Source: Protea cynaroides
Taxonomy: Eukaryota > Streptophyta > Magnoliopsida > Proteales > Proteaceae
DNA: 64,000 bases
Direction: 5' to 3'
Assembly: GCA_028583415.1 (NCBI GenBank)
Contig: CM053267.1
Span: forward strand, 41,156,834-41,220,833
Made by a program: the position numbers and the translations under genes. Positions within the stretch are counted from its first letter, which is position 1. The number at the start of each line of letters is the position of its first letter. Shown here one piece after another: positions 35,000 through 47,500 of the stretch. Below the pieces are notes generated by a model. The model did no database searches. It worked only from the letters and a program-made list of their open reading frames with translations, and was not told where the DNA came from.

Positions 35000-36985
35000 G
35001 CACCTGGTGCATGATAGAAATTATTATTATTATTATTATTTTTTTTTTTAATGCTCAACAGATGCAGACGATGTTGATAGCACTATGTTCTACATTTGAT
35101 GCGAGGAGGTTGGCGACCTCTGGATCTCCTTTCTAATTCTAATTCATTTGGTTAGGGGTTTTCAAAACCCATACTACAGGTTAAACCGTTAAATCAATTG
35201 GGCTCGATTGAAAAAGACCGAATCAAACCATTTGTTTAATTAAACAATCAAGTCATGGTCTTAGATGATGTATTAATAGGTTGTTCACAGTACTACCTAA
35301 AAAACCGACATTGCTAGACTGAAAATTAATAAAATATAAAAAACAACGTAGATGGATCAATTATAGGCTGGTCATTGTGGGGCCTCGTGCCTATCTCATT
35401 TTATATCTTGTTTCTCCCTAACATTTTCTTTATCCTCATTTTATAAGTTGCAACTCTCTTAACATTTTCTTTAATTTACTAGAGAGGATACCTCTTTTTA
35501 TAGTTTTGAATTCATTTTCTTGGAGCTTACCGATCAAAAATAAATAAATAAATGTTTTCTTTCTCCAACTGATGTGATTAGATTTTTCACACTCCATACA
35601 TTCTCATTTGTTGTCTCCACGACTTTAGTCCCACATCTATTAACGATTAAAAGGGAAAAATACAAAAGTCTTAATAAGGATCATTGGTTATGTGGTTACT
35701 TGTCGGTTGGAATTTAGTGGTTTAATCATTTAAAACCAAATTGATTAGTATGAATCCGATTACAAATTGATTGCTATGAATCCAGTTACACTTCTCATTG
35801 CCTGTCTGCTATGAATCAGATTATAGACCAATAACCAACCATCTGATTATAAGTAGGCCAATGTTCCGACCTATGAAGACCAATTATTTAAATGATGTGA
35901 TCACGATCTTGAGTTTCAAAATGATAGAGACCGATTAGGTGGAACTGAGACTTTTTAGTGAAAAGATGGTTTTGCCCCCAATGACTTGGGGGCCTAGAAA
36001 CAGTCACGTGTCGCACTTCCATAAGCCCATGGTATTTATACCCAACAAATTCCATGAGAAAGGATTGTTTGAAGAGGTTGTGGCATTGATTGAACATATA
36101 TCTAAAAATGGGTATAGTCCACTGTGGAACAGTTGGGTGATACTCGCATAGGATATGTTAGTAACGAGACGTGGAAGGCTGTGGAGTGCATGAAGAAAGC
36201 TCTTGTCGAAGGATTGAGCTTGTCTCCTGTCATTCAATCACTCCAATCATCTATCAGTCGTTCAATCACTCTAGTCATCTATCAGGTGGGTTGGAGTGGT
36301 CAACACGTGTGCCGATGCAGCTCAACCCATTCGATGGATGACTGGACGATAGGAAACGAGCTCCATCCCCTGTAGGATATGCAGGGAATGATAGATGGCG
36401 ACTAGGCTATAAGAGAACCACTATTATATATCATTGGTTGGCTGATGGGATAGATGAAGATGAGGAAACAAAGATTATCTTGAGCTCAAGGCAAAGCTAA
36501 ATGATCTTCTCTTTAAATCTGTTTTTTTGGCAAGAAAAATGAAAGTTTATTTTTTTTCTTTACTATTTGTCAAAATGTAGTTGTTGGTCCTCCCTTCATA
36601 CCCATCTTCTCACTATTACAGGCACCAAAGGAATTCAAGGATAGAGAGGTGGGTCTCTCTAAGTTTTAGATGCAAGGAGGAGCGGACTTCTAGTGTTGAT
36701 GAGAACCAAAAAGAAGATGCATTGAAATTTTTTTTATTAGAAATGTAATAAAATTGTGGAAGTTATTAAACATGTCATGTAATCATAATTATTCGAATTT
36801 ATGGAACTACGGTTAATGGCAATGTGTTCATGGTATTTTAAAATTTTAACATCAAAGTTGTGAGTTTATGATTATTGTACATATTTTTGATATACATGGA
36901 ATATGAATATTTTACAGGAAATGTATGGAAATATGAATTATAGGAATTTTTATTACAGAAAAAAAAAACTTTCCAATCAATTATA
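35000..36985. other. Intergenic DNA, no supported gene
   Basis: An (ATT)n plus poly-T tract at 35018-35050, then ATTGGGCTCGATTG and AACCGTT-rich repeat DNA. At 35940-36370 short frames in shifting registers appear (for example GLFEEVVALIEHISKNGYSP), weakly like a helical-repeat protein but with stops and no conserved frame. Confidence 0.4.
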
Positions 36986-37345
36986 TGTACTTTAAAAAAA
37001 AAAATAAAGCTTTTTAACGACGGTAAGGATACACCTTCATTAAAACTAAAATAATAATCATTTACAAAGTAAGTAGTATATTGATACGACAGTATGTAAT
37101 ATCCGTCTTAAAAAACATACTATTACGATGGTATATATCCGTCGATATACGTATATAGGTGGACATTAATATCCGTCATATACACTCGTCGTTAATAAAA
37201 CTGTTTATGACACATTTAGCGTCGTCAATATGATTATTTGCGACTGTTTATTATTACCGTCGCAAATAAAAATTTAATTGCAACAGTAAAAACTATTTAC
37301 AACGGGAAAAACCTGTCGGAAAAGGTGAAAATTGTTGTAGAGTGA
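36985..37345. mobile_element. CACTA-like remnant
   Basis: The right end reads TTGTTGTAGAGTG, whose complement CACTCTACAACAA resembles CACTA termini with an insertion. The body is dense in ACGACGG, CCGTCG and CGTCGT words, like CACTA subterminal repeats. The left terminus and a 3-bp target duplication were not identified. Confidence 0.35.
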
Positions 37346-37478
37346 AATGAGCAATGAATGGTGCTAAAGGATAAGATTCTAGACCGTCACTTGTGAAATT
37401 GGGAACTCCATTTCATATATATGATATCCGGGTAGTGTGTGGACATAATGTGCGGGGGCAACGTGCATTGTAGACACT

Positions 37479-37721
37479 GGATTCAAATCGTCTCCTCCCT
37501 GAGATTCAGGAGGAGGGATGGCGGCATGGATGGATGGCCGACACCTGACTCTCAGGTGAATCCGAGTCGTCCATCTGAGCCGACATCCGAGCTGACAAGC
37601 TGAGCCGACAGAGATGTCGGCTCGGATGGATGGCTCGGATTCACTCGAGAGCCAAGTGTTGGCCATCCATCGAGGCCGCTGCCCTTCCTCCCGAATCTCA
37701 GGGAGGAGACGATGTGGATCC
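37479..37721. mobile_element. Hairpin MITE copy 3, perfect 10-bp target duplication
   Basis: 243 bp, ends GGATTCAAATCGTCTCCTCC and GGAGGAGACGATGTGGATCC. The inside is a palindrome around GAGCCGACAGAGATGTCGGC. The 10-base word TGTAGACACT is repeated exactly at 37469-37478 and 37722-37731. A 9-10 bp duplication points to Mutator-type mobilisation. Confidence 0.88.
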
Positions 37722-37949
37722 TGTAGACACTTGATTTTGTCACCTCAATATTCAGGTAGCATGGGGACATAATGTGTAGGGCAAGGCGCATTGTAGATGA
37801 TGATGATTTGGAGGTGTCATTTGTTCGATCTCTTCATAATATGAGTTTATATCCTTTATGAGATCCCATCTCAGTCCATATAAAATTGGATCCCCACCAC
37901 ATCAATGGTGGGTGATCTATTCTCGGATGAGACCATATCACCAGCCTTG

Positions 37950-37961
37950 CACGTGCACGTG
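37950..37961 (+). promoter_or_regulatory. Two abutting G-boxes upstream of RbcX
   Basis: CACGTGCACGTG, two back-to-back CACGTG palindromes, about 160 bp before the RbcX start codon. G-boxes bind bZIP/bHLH factors and are common in light-regulated chloroplast gene promoters; the role here is inferred. Confidence 0.55.
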
Positions 37962-38122
37962 TCACATATGACGAAGAGATATTTCTGTAAATAAAATCTT
38001 TCGAATCTGTTTCGAACGGCAAACGAGAGATATTATTGGCCCTAAAATGCTTAGCAACTCAAAATTCGTTATCTTCAGTCTTCACAGGAAGAGTAAAAGA
38101 GAAGAACGTTGAGAAGCCATTC

Positions 38123-40138
38123 ATGGAGTCATCTCGCATTGTTCCGCTCTATCAGCTATCATTCTTCCCGTCAAAACCAGATAGTTGCAGAGGTTTTGCT
38201 TCTCCCACCCGACAGTGGAAACAGAGGACTACCCGAACCACTCGTCTTCATTGTCAAAAGATGTACGTTCCTGGTGGGTATTCTATATATTACTACTACC
38301 CGTTCTTGCGCTTCTTTACTTTTTTCCTTCCGAATTGTGGGTATTCAATAGATTCAGTTTGTTTTGCAGGATTTGGAGAAGCTTCACCTGAAGCCAAAGC
38401 TGCTACAAATCTCCATAATTTCTTTACATATATAGCTGTTAAGATCGTTATGGCACAACTTGAGGTCTCTCTCCACAACCCAAAACTAGGATACAGTCAT
38501 ATTGGTCAGTTCTTACAACTTCATCTGCTGATTATTCTTTAACAGAGTTATAACCCTGAGGCGTATGTGGAGTTACTTGAATTCTTAGATAGAAACTCAT
38601 TGAATGATGGCAACAAGTTCTGTGCAAATTTGATGCGAGAGTCATCAAGACATAAAGCTTTAGGTATGTCAAACCCTCGACAAACTCTTCTATAAAGTGA
38701 GCATTTTGGTTCCTGACTTTTTTTTTTTTTTTTTTTGGTAAAATGGTTCCTGACTTCTCTTTAAATGGATTTGGGTAGGTCTGAGTTATAGTCACTAATC
38801 AGTTGTTTGCAAATTACGATCAATTATATATGTCGGGAATAATCCCACATTGGTTAAGTTAGGAATCTTGGGTCTCTTATATATTTGAGAATCCCTCCAT
38901 TTAATGGTTCGAATTTTTGAGATGGAAATTTAACATGGTATGAGGGCTCCAGGTTTTCTCCATACAGTCATCCAAAAGAGAGATCATATGTCACGTATAC
39001 TGCCAACCAAAACAGGGGCAACACGGGAGGGAGAGTTGAGAATAATCCCACATTGGTTAAGTCTGAAATCTTAAATCTCTTAGATATTTGAAAGTCCTCC
39101 ACTTAGTAGTTCAAACTTTTGAGATGAAAACTTAACACTTAGAACTATATTCGTTGTGTTCGTAGACGCTTCAAACCTGATAGATATTACCATACTGTAA
39201 AACTGACCTGTCACCTGTCTTGTTCATGATTAGAAATATAATCCCTAATAAAGGTTCTGATTTTATACGAAGCTGGTATATTCAATTCTTGGGCATATTG
39301 GTACATATATTGTTAACCTATGTGGTGTTTTTTTTTTCTTTTTTCTTTTTGGTTAAGTGACCTATGTGGTGATTTTTTTTTTCTGAGTAGGTAGAGCCCC
39401 AGAGAGAATTGAACTCATGACCTCTTCATTTTAAGGTGTTGGTCTTTTGCCAACTAAGCTTTCCCCTTGGGGTATGTGGTGATGTTTGTTAGTGTTTTGA
39501 GGATCATTTTTTTTCCCTAACGAAGACAGGTCACATGGAAATAACATCATCGTATATATTCCAATCGACCCATATTACAGCATCTTTAGCTGTTTTGGTG
39601 AAGTAGAGTAGAGTTATCTGCTTTCATGTTCTTACATTGTTTCCATTAAGACCAAAAACCACCTGTCTTCTTACTCCAATGTTATCATATTATCATATTA
39701 TCACGGAGGTTTTGATTTATATGTCTATCTGGTGATTGTTCTGTCATTAATTCCACGGAAACTACTGTTTGTGGCCCTTTGCACCAATGTGGCAGCTCTA
39801 CGGATTTTAGAGGTCAGTATCATACATTAGAGAGCTGGTTCTTTAATTGCTTCTATGTAAATCACTTTCATGGCAATAACCCATAACCTGCATATTGTCA
39901 CATCTTATTCCAGGTTCGATCTGCTTACTGCAAAAATGATTTTGAATGGGAAAACTTGAAGCGACTAGCTTTTAAGGTTAGCAATCCCTTCCTTTTTCAT
40001 GTTGATCTGTTTTTCTATTCTCTCTCATTTTCGTGTCCTATGGAATATTGATTTACTGTGCAGATGGTAAATGAATCCAATACAGAACTCATGAGGAATT
40101 ATGTTTTAGAAACTAGTCATGAGGAGGGTGACAAGTGA
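38123..40138 (+). CDS. RBCX1: Chloroplast RbcX Rubisco assembly chaperone (172 aa, six exons)
   Basis: Exons: 38123-38273, 38370-38464, 38546-38663, 39796-39812, 39914-39976, 40064-40138; every junction is GT-AG and phases close. The start MESSRIVPLYQ is the first in-frame ATG; the upstream frame meets a stop with no ATG between. Residues 1 to about 48 are basic and Ser/Thr-rich, a transit-peptide composition. The conserved core begins MYVPGFGEASPEAKAA, continues SYNPEAYVELLEFLD and FCANLMRESSRHKALALRIL, then EVRSAYCKNDFEWENLKRLA, and ends LMRNYVLETSH. RbcX dimers clamp the C-terminal peptide of the Rubisco large subunit during L8 core assembly in the stroma. Exon 4 is only 17 nt. Assignment to the RbcX-I rather than RbcX-II subfamily is tentative. 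Confidence 0.93.
38720..38743 (-). mobile_element. 24-bp poly-T mini-insertion with 13-bp target duplication
   Basis: Seventeen T then GGTAAAA, flanked by the direct repeat TGGTTCCTGACTT (38707-38719 and 38744-38756), in RbcX intron 3. On the minus strand it reads TTTTACC plus poly-A. Confidence 0.75.
38831..39137 (+). mobile_element. TRIM element 2 in RbcX intron 3 (307 bp)
   Basis: LTRs 38831-38935 and about 39037-39137 share AATAATCCCACATTGGTTAA and end TTTAACA/CTTAACA. The first is followed by TGGTATGAGGGCTCC, a near match to the initiator-Met tRNA primer site, and a purine tract GGGAGGGAGAG precedes the second. No coding sequence. Confidence 0.85.
39328..39359 (-). mobile_element. 32-bp T-rich mini-insertion with 12-bp target duplication
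   Basis: T-runs broken by single C, then GGTTAAGTG, flanked by ACCTATGTGGTG (39316-39327 and 39360-39371). It sits directly beside the SINE at 39374. Confidence 0.65.
39374..39472 (-). mobile_element. tRNA-derived SINE in RbcX intron 3 (99 bp)
   Basis: On the minus strand it opens CCCCAAGGGGAAAGCTTAGT, then TGGCAAAAG (A-box-like) and GGTCATGAGTTCAATTC (B-box-like), and ends in poly-A. The 11-base direct repeat TATGTGGTGAT flanks it (39363-39373, 39473-39483). It resembles a tRNA but its acceptor stem does not close, so it is a SINE. Confidence 0.75.
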
Positions 40139-40537
40139 AATGTTGTTGGCCTGCCTCCCCGTCTTTCTCCCTCTACCTAATAGATGTTCTCTAATGTATG
40201 ATAAGAATCAAACCCAGCATGTCAAGGATAGCATCGCTACGGATATATGTATCTTACAACTGGTCACTGAGGCACCACCTTCTATAGTTCTATTACGGAA
40301 AGTACTTTCAGCTCTACCAGAAGAAGAATAGAAAGAGAAGGCCTCAGTCGTTCAGCTAGTTGATAAGAAAGAAATGCCAGGACAGGATGACTGACATTCC
40401 ATTCCAATGCCCAACAGTACTAGACATTGCAATCTCTTGTCATGCATTAGGTGAAGCTTGGAAGTTCAAGGAGTGTTTGGTTGTAATTATTTATTCTCAT
40501 CCACTGTGTTCAGTTTCCCTCCATAATTTTCTTATGT

Positions 40538-40543
40538 AATAAA
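40538..40543 (+). terminator. Candidate polyadenylation signal of RbcX
   Basis: AATAAA about 400 bp after the stop codon in an AT-rich 3' region. Plant poly-A signals are loose, so the true cleavage site may differ. Confidence 0.4.
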
Positions 40544-40559
40544 TTGAAATGTTTAGTCA

Positions 40560-41420
40560 TACTAAATCCACTTTGTGTATTCAAGAGAGGATATATTTTA
40601 TTATGCTTTTATGCCATTTTATGATCGGATGACAGACCACTAGGATGCAATTGGGAGCAACATCAATTTAGTATTAGTCACGTGCCACTCTGTCGTTGGC
40701 TCTATACCTTTCCGATACCGATCCTCTTTCGATTTTCAGAGTGACTGATACCCCTTCCAATACCGTGAACTAAAACCATGATCCAGAGATTCTATTTTAT
40801 CCTCTTCCAACCATGTTTAGATTTGTTGGAAAAGACCACCTGGAATAGTAAAGAGAATTCAGATGTAGATTGCAGCTTGAAGAAAATTCAAATCTGGTCA
40901 TGGTGTCAACTAAGGGATTCTTTCTAGTACTGTTCTTTTTTTTTGGCTGAAAAAGAAGCTAAAGTAGCCAATTTTTTTTCAAAAGTACAGGCCCTTAAGA
41001 GAGTCTCTTATTGGTAAGAAATCCTGAGCTGCAAATGTGAGATGGTTTCTTGATGGGCTGCTTAAGGAGGAAATCAGTTATCATATTAGAGGATGTTAGC
41101 ATTATGATCAGTAATTTCTGTTTCCTCCTTTTGTGAAAGCAAAATTGTATATGGCCACCATTATCCTTTCAATCTTTATACTGTCTGAGTTTCTTACCGA
41201 CCCTCTTTTCTGATTGGAGTTTTCCAATGTCCAAGGTAGCTGTAAAGCATCTCCGTAAATCTTTGATATTCAATCAAATTTAAATAGTTTTCAGTGCAAA
41301 TTAAAGGGAGGTAAATTGTCTAGAAAGCAAAATAAAATAAAATAAAAAGGAGCATGCTAAGCTGGAGAAGAACGGTGAAAATGTCAGTAATCTGACCAAA
41401 ATACTTTGGTTTTGCCATTT
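40560..41420. other. Intergenic gap between convergent RbcX and MCD genes
   Basis: AT-rich sequence with no recognised element. It likely holds both 3' ends. A minus-strand AATAAA (plus TTTATT at 41427-41432) lies about 95 bp after the MCD stop. Confidence 0.4.
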
Positions 41421-41523
41421 TGTACATTTATTTTCATGTAAGGTATACGTACAAGGACATAAATTTATTTTAGCTGTAAAACAAACTAAAATTTCCTTCT
41501 CCTTTGCTCTTCTGATCTTTGTC

Positions 41524-44500
41524 CTAATGTTCTTCCTGTTCCTCATTCAGCTGCAATGCATGGCCAACATTAAAGGCTACAAAGAAGACTGGGAAGACCC
41601 CTACACACAAACATGCACATAAAGGCACAGAATAAGAGAGAATCATTTGTAGACTTAAAATATTACATGTTCTTTGATGAACACTCAAACAAAAAAATAA
41701 AAGGTTCTTCCATGAACAGGAGAATACCTCGACACAGTAATGAAAGTCACGTGACGCCTGGATATGCCCTGTGCTAAAATATGACTGAGCATTCTCCTCA
41801 ATTTTGTCCACCCTGCAAATTAGTTGTCAATATACATCTTCTGTATGTTATTTTCTGGTTCAAAACCTCAGTAAAGTGAAACAAAAAAGATCCCCTTGGA
41901 TAGATCCTAGGGACAAAGCTAATAACATAGTCCTGGTAAAATACAGTACATATGAAGGGAGAAGACCTAAATTTGGAGAATCCCACATGCGGCATCTACC
42001 AAACCAAAAATTGTCCATATTAGATAAGCATGACTATTGGGCTTGTTGAATTTTTTTTATCACAAGTTATTAAAGAAATGACACTTTGTTCAGGGACTTA
42101 CAAAAAACTATAGAAGAAAAACTGTGCAGACTGGATTGGTCAATTTTCCAGTGTAAGCTGTAACTAATATAACCTAACAGGGTTCCAGTGATACTGGAAC
42201 TGCTTGCGGATATACTTGAACTCGAGAAAGTGGTCAAGAAATTTATGCCTAAAATGAGAACAAAAATTAAATAATAAAAAAATAAAGGAAAAGAGGTGAT
42301 ATCCGACAGAAATTACCTATAGACATAGTTTACCATGATACCTCCACTTTGACGAAGGCCTTTTTCTGACCGATCTGCCATCCAATTCAGCCTCTCAATC
42401 ATCTAGTCATGTTCAGAAAACACTTAGTTAGAAGATGCCATTAAGCATTCTCATAGTTCCTGAAAAGCAATATCTTTAGGTACAGAACATGAAGAAATAC
42501 CACATGCATTTGTTTTGTTGCATAGAAGAAAACATGTAAGTTGATTTAAATCAAAATTTAAAAGGGTTTTGGTATTTCAAAAATGGAATATGTTCAGGGT
42601 TCTAAAGGGTGGGTCTGTAAGTTGATTTAAATCAAATTTGAACGGGTCAGGTAATTCAAGAATGGAACATTTTCTAGTTTCTAATGGGTTTTTTCATTCC
42701 ACTCCCAAAAGATTCAATATACCCCATATAAAGGTTACTTATCAAAACTGAAAAATATTATCAATTTTCAAGGTAGCTTAATCAGGACTTGAATGAGAAT
42801 GACACAAAAGATTCCATCTTTGCTTGACTAGTAAAGTATATAAGCATCATACTCGAGTAGGAAAAGGAATCCCATCTTCACTATTAATCTATAATTTAGC
42901 AGTATTTATCAGGTGATGAAACAGAAAAGGTCCAGTTGGTTCCTAAAACCCTTGTGATGTACATATGTATGTATAATACAAGAGAGCAAAAGAATGCAGT
43001 GGAAGCATGGATGACAATCTCCTCAAGAAACTTGGTGGTGTAATGACAATGCTCAGACAACCACTAGAGTCAAAGTCAATGCTTAAGCATCACAAGAAAA
43101 TAGGGATGAGGAAAAGTTTATAAAGGAACAAAGTAACTAACAGAAAAGCTAAAAAAAAATGGAAGTTGAGGAAAAAACTTATTGTACATTGAGTATGCAT
43201 GAAGGTAAGAAAAATTTATACAAAAAAAAAAAAAAAAGAGAGAGAGAGAAAGAGGACAAGTAGGGACCTAGATCATTTCATTAGGAATGATGATCAATGA
43301 ATTTCTGCGAAGAAACAGAGTGTCAAAAAATGGAAGATCAATTAAGGGCTCTGTTTGCTTCCAGGTATTCATAAAAGGAATATTCTTAGGCAAAAATGCA
43401 AAACCAATTCAAGAAAGTAAGATTTTAATTGGAAATGGTCCTTTTGCATGGTTTTTGTCTGGAAACTAAAGTATTGTTCATGAACGGAATGCAAGGAATG
43501 ATAATCAAGGAAAATGGCATTGGACAAGCTAAAACCAAAGGTAAATCATGTAGGTTATAAAGTAGCTTCTACAATGACGAGAAAAAAGGAGAAGCTTTTT
43601 GAGTATTATAGTTACCAAATATCTTAACATGGTCTTCAATGACTAAGAAAAGACATGGCTGGGTATCTAACGAATCATTTGGTGCATTTTGGATGGGTAA
43701 ATTGTTTTAAGTAGATATTGACGTAAGTATGTGACTAAGGATATTTGAAATTGAGCTACACCTGCCCTGAAACTATTGGGAGAGAAACTAGCATGTTTTC
43801 AATCATGGTGGGTTTACATCAGGTTCAGCAATGAATCCATACTAATAGTTATGAATAAATTGATTAGGCATATACAGGATGAGATCCCATGATATATGTT
43901 ATATGTTGGTGAGAAAATATTGGGTTACAAGACTAGATATTGACAAATGTAAAGCCTAAATTATCGAGTGCTTCAATATCAAAAGGTTAAAGATATGCAT
44001 AAAAAGGAATCCATGACGTATGATAGGAGATGTGTGAATTGGTGAAAGTAGGAGAAGAAAGTAGGTTACGAAAAGCCATCATTCGTAAGGGGTTCCACAG
44101 CAAATTAAATTTCCAGCCTTCTTTAAAGACCCATTAAGCAGCATATTCTTTTTCTTCCTTTATTTTTTCATCATGGCACCAGCTAATCATTTCCTTAATG
44201 CACAACATTTTCGTTTCAAGTATTGACAATATTAATCAGTAACAGAACATTCAAATCAAGACCACAAACTCAAAATAGTTACACGATTACATTCTTTACC
44301 AACAGTGCATTATGTTTCATTGTCATAATATCAGCCTATCTTACATTCTTGAATTTCTCAATTCAAATTTGTCAGTAACATGTATGTCAAATAGAAGAAT
44401 ATTCATGGATAAATATGATGAAGTTATTAATAACGTGGATAACCAAAGATGATATAAATTAAACAGGAGAGCGAAGGAGGTATTCAGCTGCTATTATGCA

Positions 44501-47500
44501 AACATCTTATGATAATATGATTTTGGCTATTGTGGGTTACTCCATTATAAATGTCAAGATGACAGCATTGCAGGACCCACCGCTCCATTCTGCAAATGGA
44601 AGTTTGCAACAGCATCTAGAGCTTTCCCTCTCTTTTTCTCTTGAAGAAGATACCTGTATACATTTAAGGATCTCTGTCAATTGTTATAAACCACAACCAT
44701 TGGATCAAATATTTTTCAATGCTTTATCCTTAAATAACCCATTTTGCTCCTTTACATTCTACCCTTAACCATATCTTGGCCACACAACAACTAATTTAAC
44801 CTAAAAAGTGGATGGTCCCCACCAGTAAAAACCTATAGGTGCAACTTGAACTCGGGGTCTGTAATCTTCTTGACTTTTTTTTTATCACAGGTTGGAGATG
44901 GATACTTTAGTGATCATATCTTAGGATTTGAAAAAGATTTTGTAGAAAGCATAATTTACCTTGCACACAACCGCATGAGAGGGGCTTGTAATACTGACAA
45001 TAACGTATCAGAGTTTACCCATTCATGTTTTGGTGATATCAGCAAGTTCAACATCACTTCCATGCCATTTTTCCCAGCACCAACTTCCCTACACAAGGGA
45101 TTCTCACAAACGTAAATATTTTTGCAACAATAACCAATGCCATTCATTAAATCCACTTTCAGTTCAGTATGGATATAGTAGCAATCTCATACAAGATTTT
45201 GTGGCTGGCATGATGTAAGGTTCCTCGTCAAACAATCCAATATAATTAATATTACTATTTGATATCAGATGGTTTTCATTGAGGATGTTAATACATAAAG
45301 AAAATAACTGATTCCAATCACAAATATCTATAATAGGTGTAATTCTTACAAAGTACAATACCTCAGTTCCAACATGGGTCACAAGATTGAGTGTGTTTGG
45401 GGGTGAATAAGACAAACACACAAAATGGCTGTACTAGAGTCTATCAACCAATTAAGGATCAAGCCCAACACGGCTTAGAGTTTATAGAGCATATCATAGT
45501 TACTTCATAAAAAATGAAGCTCACCCCAATTCTAACAGTGCTCTTTCCTCATCTGGTTTAAGTATGTTCTCCCTGAAAGGAGAAACCAATCTCCCTGTTG
45601 ATGAATGCACTCCATCTTCAGCGTCAGCTTCAGCAAGATTTAATTGATATGCCAACTTGGAAAGCAGCCATGGCATATATCCTGGCACAGGGCTAGAGAG
45701 TTGCAAATGTCTTTATGAAGAAATAAGAAATAAATGTCAGAATCATCACTGAGTATGGGATAAATAAAAGTTGACTCTAAAGAACAATCCTGTGTTGTTT
45801 AGGAAAGCTGCAATTTCACTGACTATTGTAAGGTGATAGTTTTTAAGATACAACCAACTATTATAAGGAAATAGTTTTTAAGATTCATGAAATAGCAAAG
45901 ATCTCTGGGACCCTTTGTCCATTCCCTTTCTTTATGCAAAATATATGGCACTTTAACTGAATGAAAAACTCACATGAACATTTTCATAGATAACTCCAGG
46001 ATCATATAACACCACATTCAGCAGCAACCATGTATAAGGTTTGGTAGACAAACGTAGAGGGGAAGTTTTATTAATGCACAAGAAGCTATACACTGGACGC
46101 ACATATAAAAACGTAAGTGCAAAAAGTACATCAAGGTAAAAAAGAATAGGAAAATCAGACACACAGTGAAGATTGGTCCCACATCATACGAGTTGGGCTC
46201 ATGATTCAGAATCAGTTAGAAAATCTAAATCAAACCCAGTGCTCAACAATAAAGATACACCCAAACAAGGTCCCATCCTGCCAAAAATTTGGTCGAAACT
46301 ATCCATTTTATCAATCCTTACAACTAAAAAAATCTAGAAATAGCTTAGAAAGAACAAAGAATACTGTTTGAAGATTAGGTGCTTGAATCCTTTTGGTGTC
46401 GAAATGCTGGTCCTCAAAAGTTGGAGATGGAAAGTTTACAACATTTCCAGTAATACTGCTGTCCTTTTTTATTCATCCGTGAGAGAGTGAAAGAGGATGC
46501 ATGTGCTAACAGCTCCCAAAATCCAGAAAATAGAAGATTTGAGTCTATACAGGTAGCTCCTGAACCACTTGACAATTTCTGTATTCTATTTTCATCTTAT
46601 GATTTGCACTTTGCCACAGCGGAAAGAAATGTGAATAGTAAGGTGATGGCATAAGCAGACCATCCACCCATAAGAGCTCATGCAATGAAAACCACAGAAA
46701 CTCGGATTTCAACAATGTTACCATCATGTAAGGCATGCAAACTAGTTAAGCCAAAGGTGGGGACTTCGGTTTAGTCTGTAATTTGCTTGTACATTTTTTC
46801 ATTCATCAATATATTCTTTGCTGACCTTTAGGCAAAAAAGAAAAAAAGACAAACCAACCTAGTAAAGCACATAATGAAAAAAATATTTAGATATCCATTT
46901 CTAAGGAAATGTCACTTAAATGTAAGATTTGATTAACTGTGCTCTCTATTGTCACCATTATCAACTCCAGAGAGAGAGAGAGAGAGGGGTGTTTACCGAA
47001 ATATGTGGCATGTCTCTTTTCACCAGTTCAACTACACGTTTGATAAGAAACTTTCCAAGGTTGATTCCCGATAAGCCTGGCTGTCAGCAAGTATGCAGCA
47101 GATAATACTTGTCATTAGAAACAGATTCTTCTTTTCAAAAAGAACTTTGACAGTGTTTGCTATCAAGAAATGGGGACAAAGCTTTTCTTGACCCAGCTCC
47201 TTTTTGGCTGTTGAATTGGAGTCTAGGAACAGTCAAGGGCATTTTGGACCTTAGTCTAGTAGGAGCGGGGGGAGGGAAGTATTATGGCCTTGATTGACAG
47301 GGAATCCCTTCACCGTGGGTGAAGAGAAACTTTTTCCAACTAATGGGAACTAACTTTCATTGTAGAAAAGCATAAAATGTGTTTCAGAAACTTAACAAGT
47401 GCCACAAATTTGTGGCACTACTGTTTCCCCTATAATTCAAATTTTCTGAGCTTGGGTGCAATAAATTTCAAATCTAGAACAATGCAGAATACAACCTCTG

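Noticed and set aside
35939..36375. Possible helical-repeat (PPR-like) protein remnant
   Set aside because: Words such as GLFEEVVALIEHISKNGYSP are suggestive, but there is no second repeat in register and stops fall in every frame.
39374..39472. tRNA gene candidate on the minus strand
   Set aside because: A-box and B-box-like words are present, but the ends do not pair as an acceptor stem and the piece has poly-A and flanking target duplications, so it is a SINE.
45956..46162. Open frame in MCD intron 9
   Set aside because: No conserved motif, and exons 9 and 10 are adjacent blocks in the protein family.
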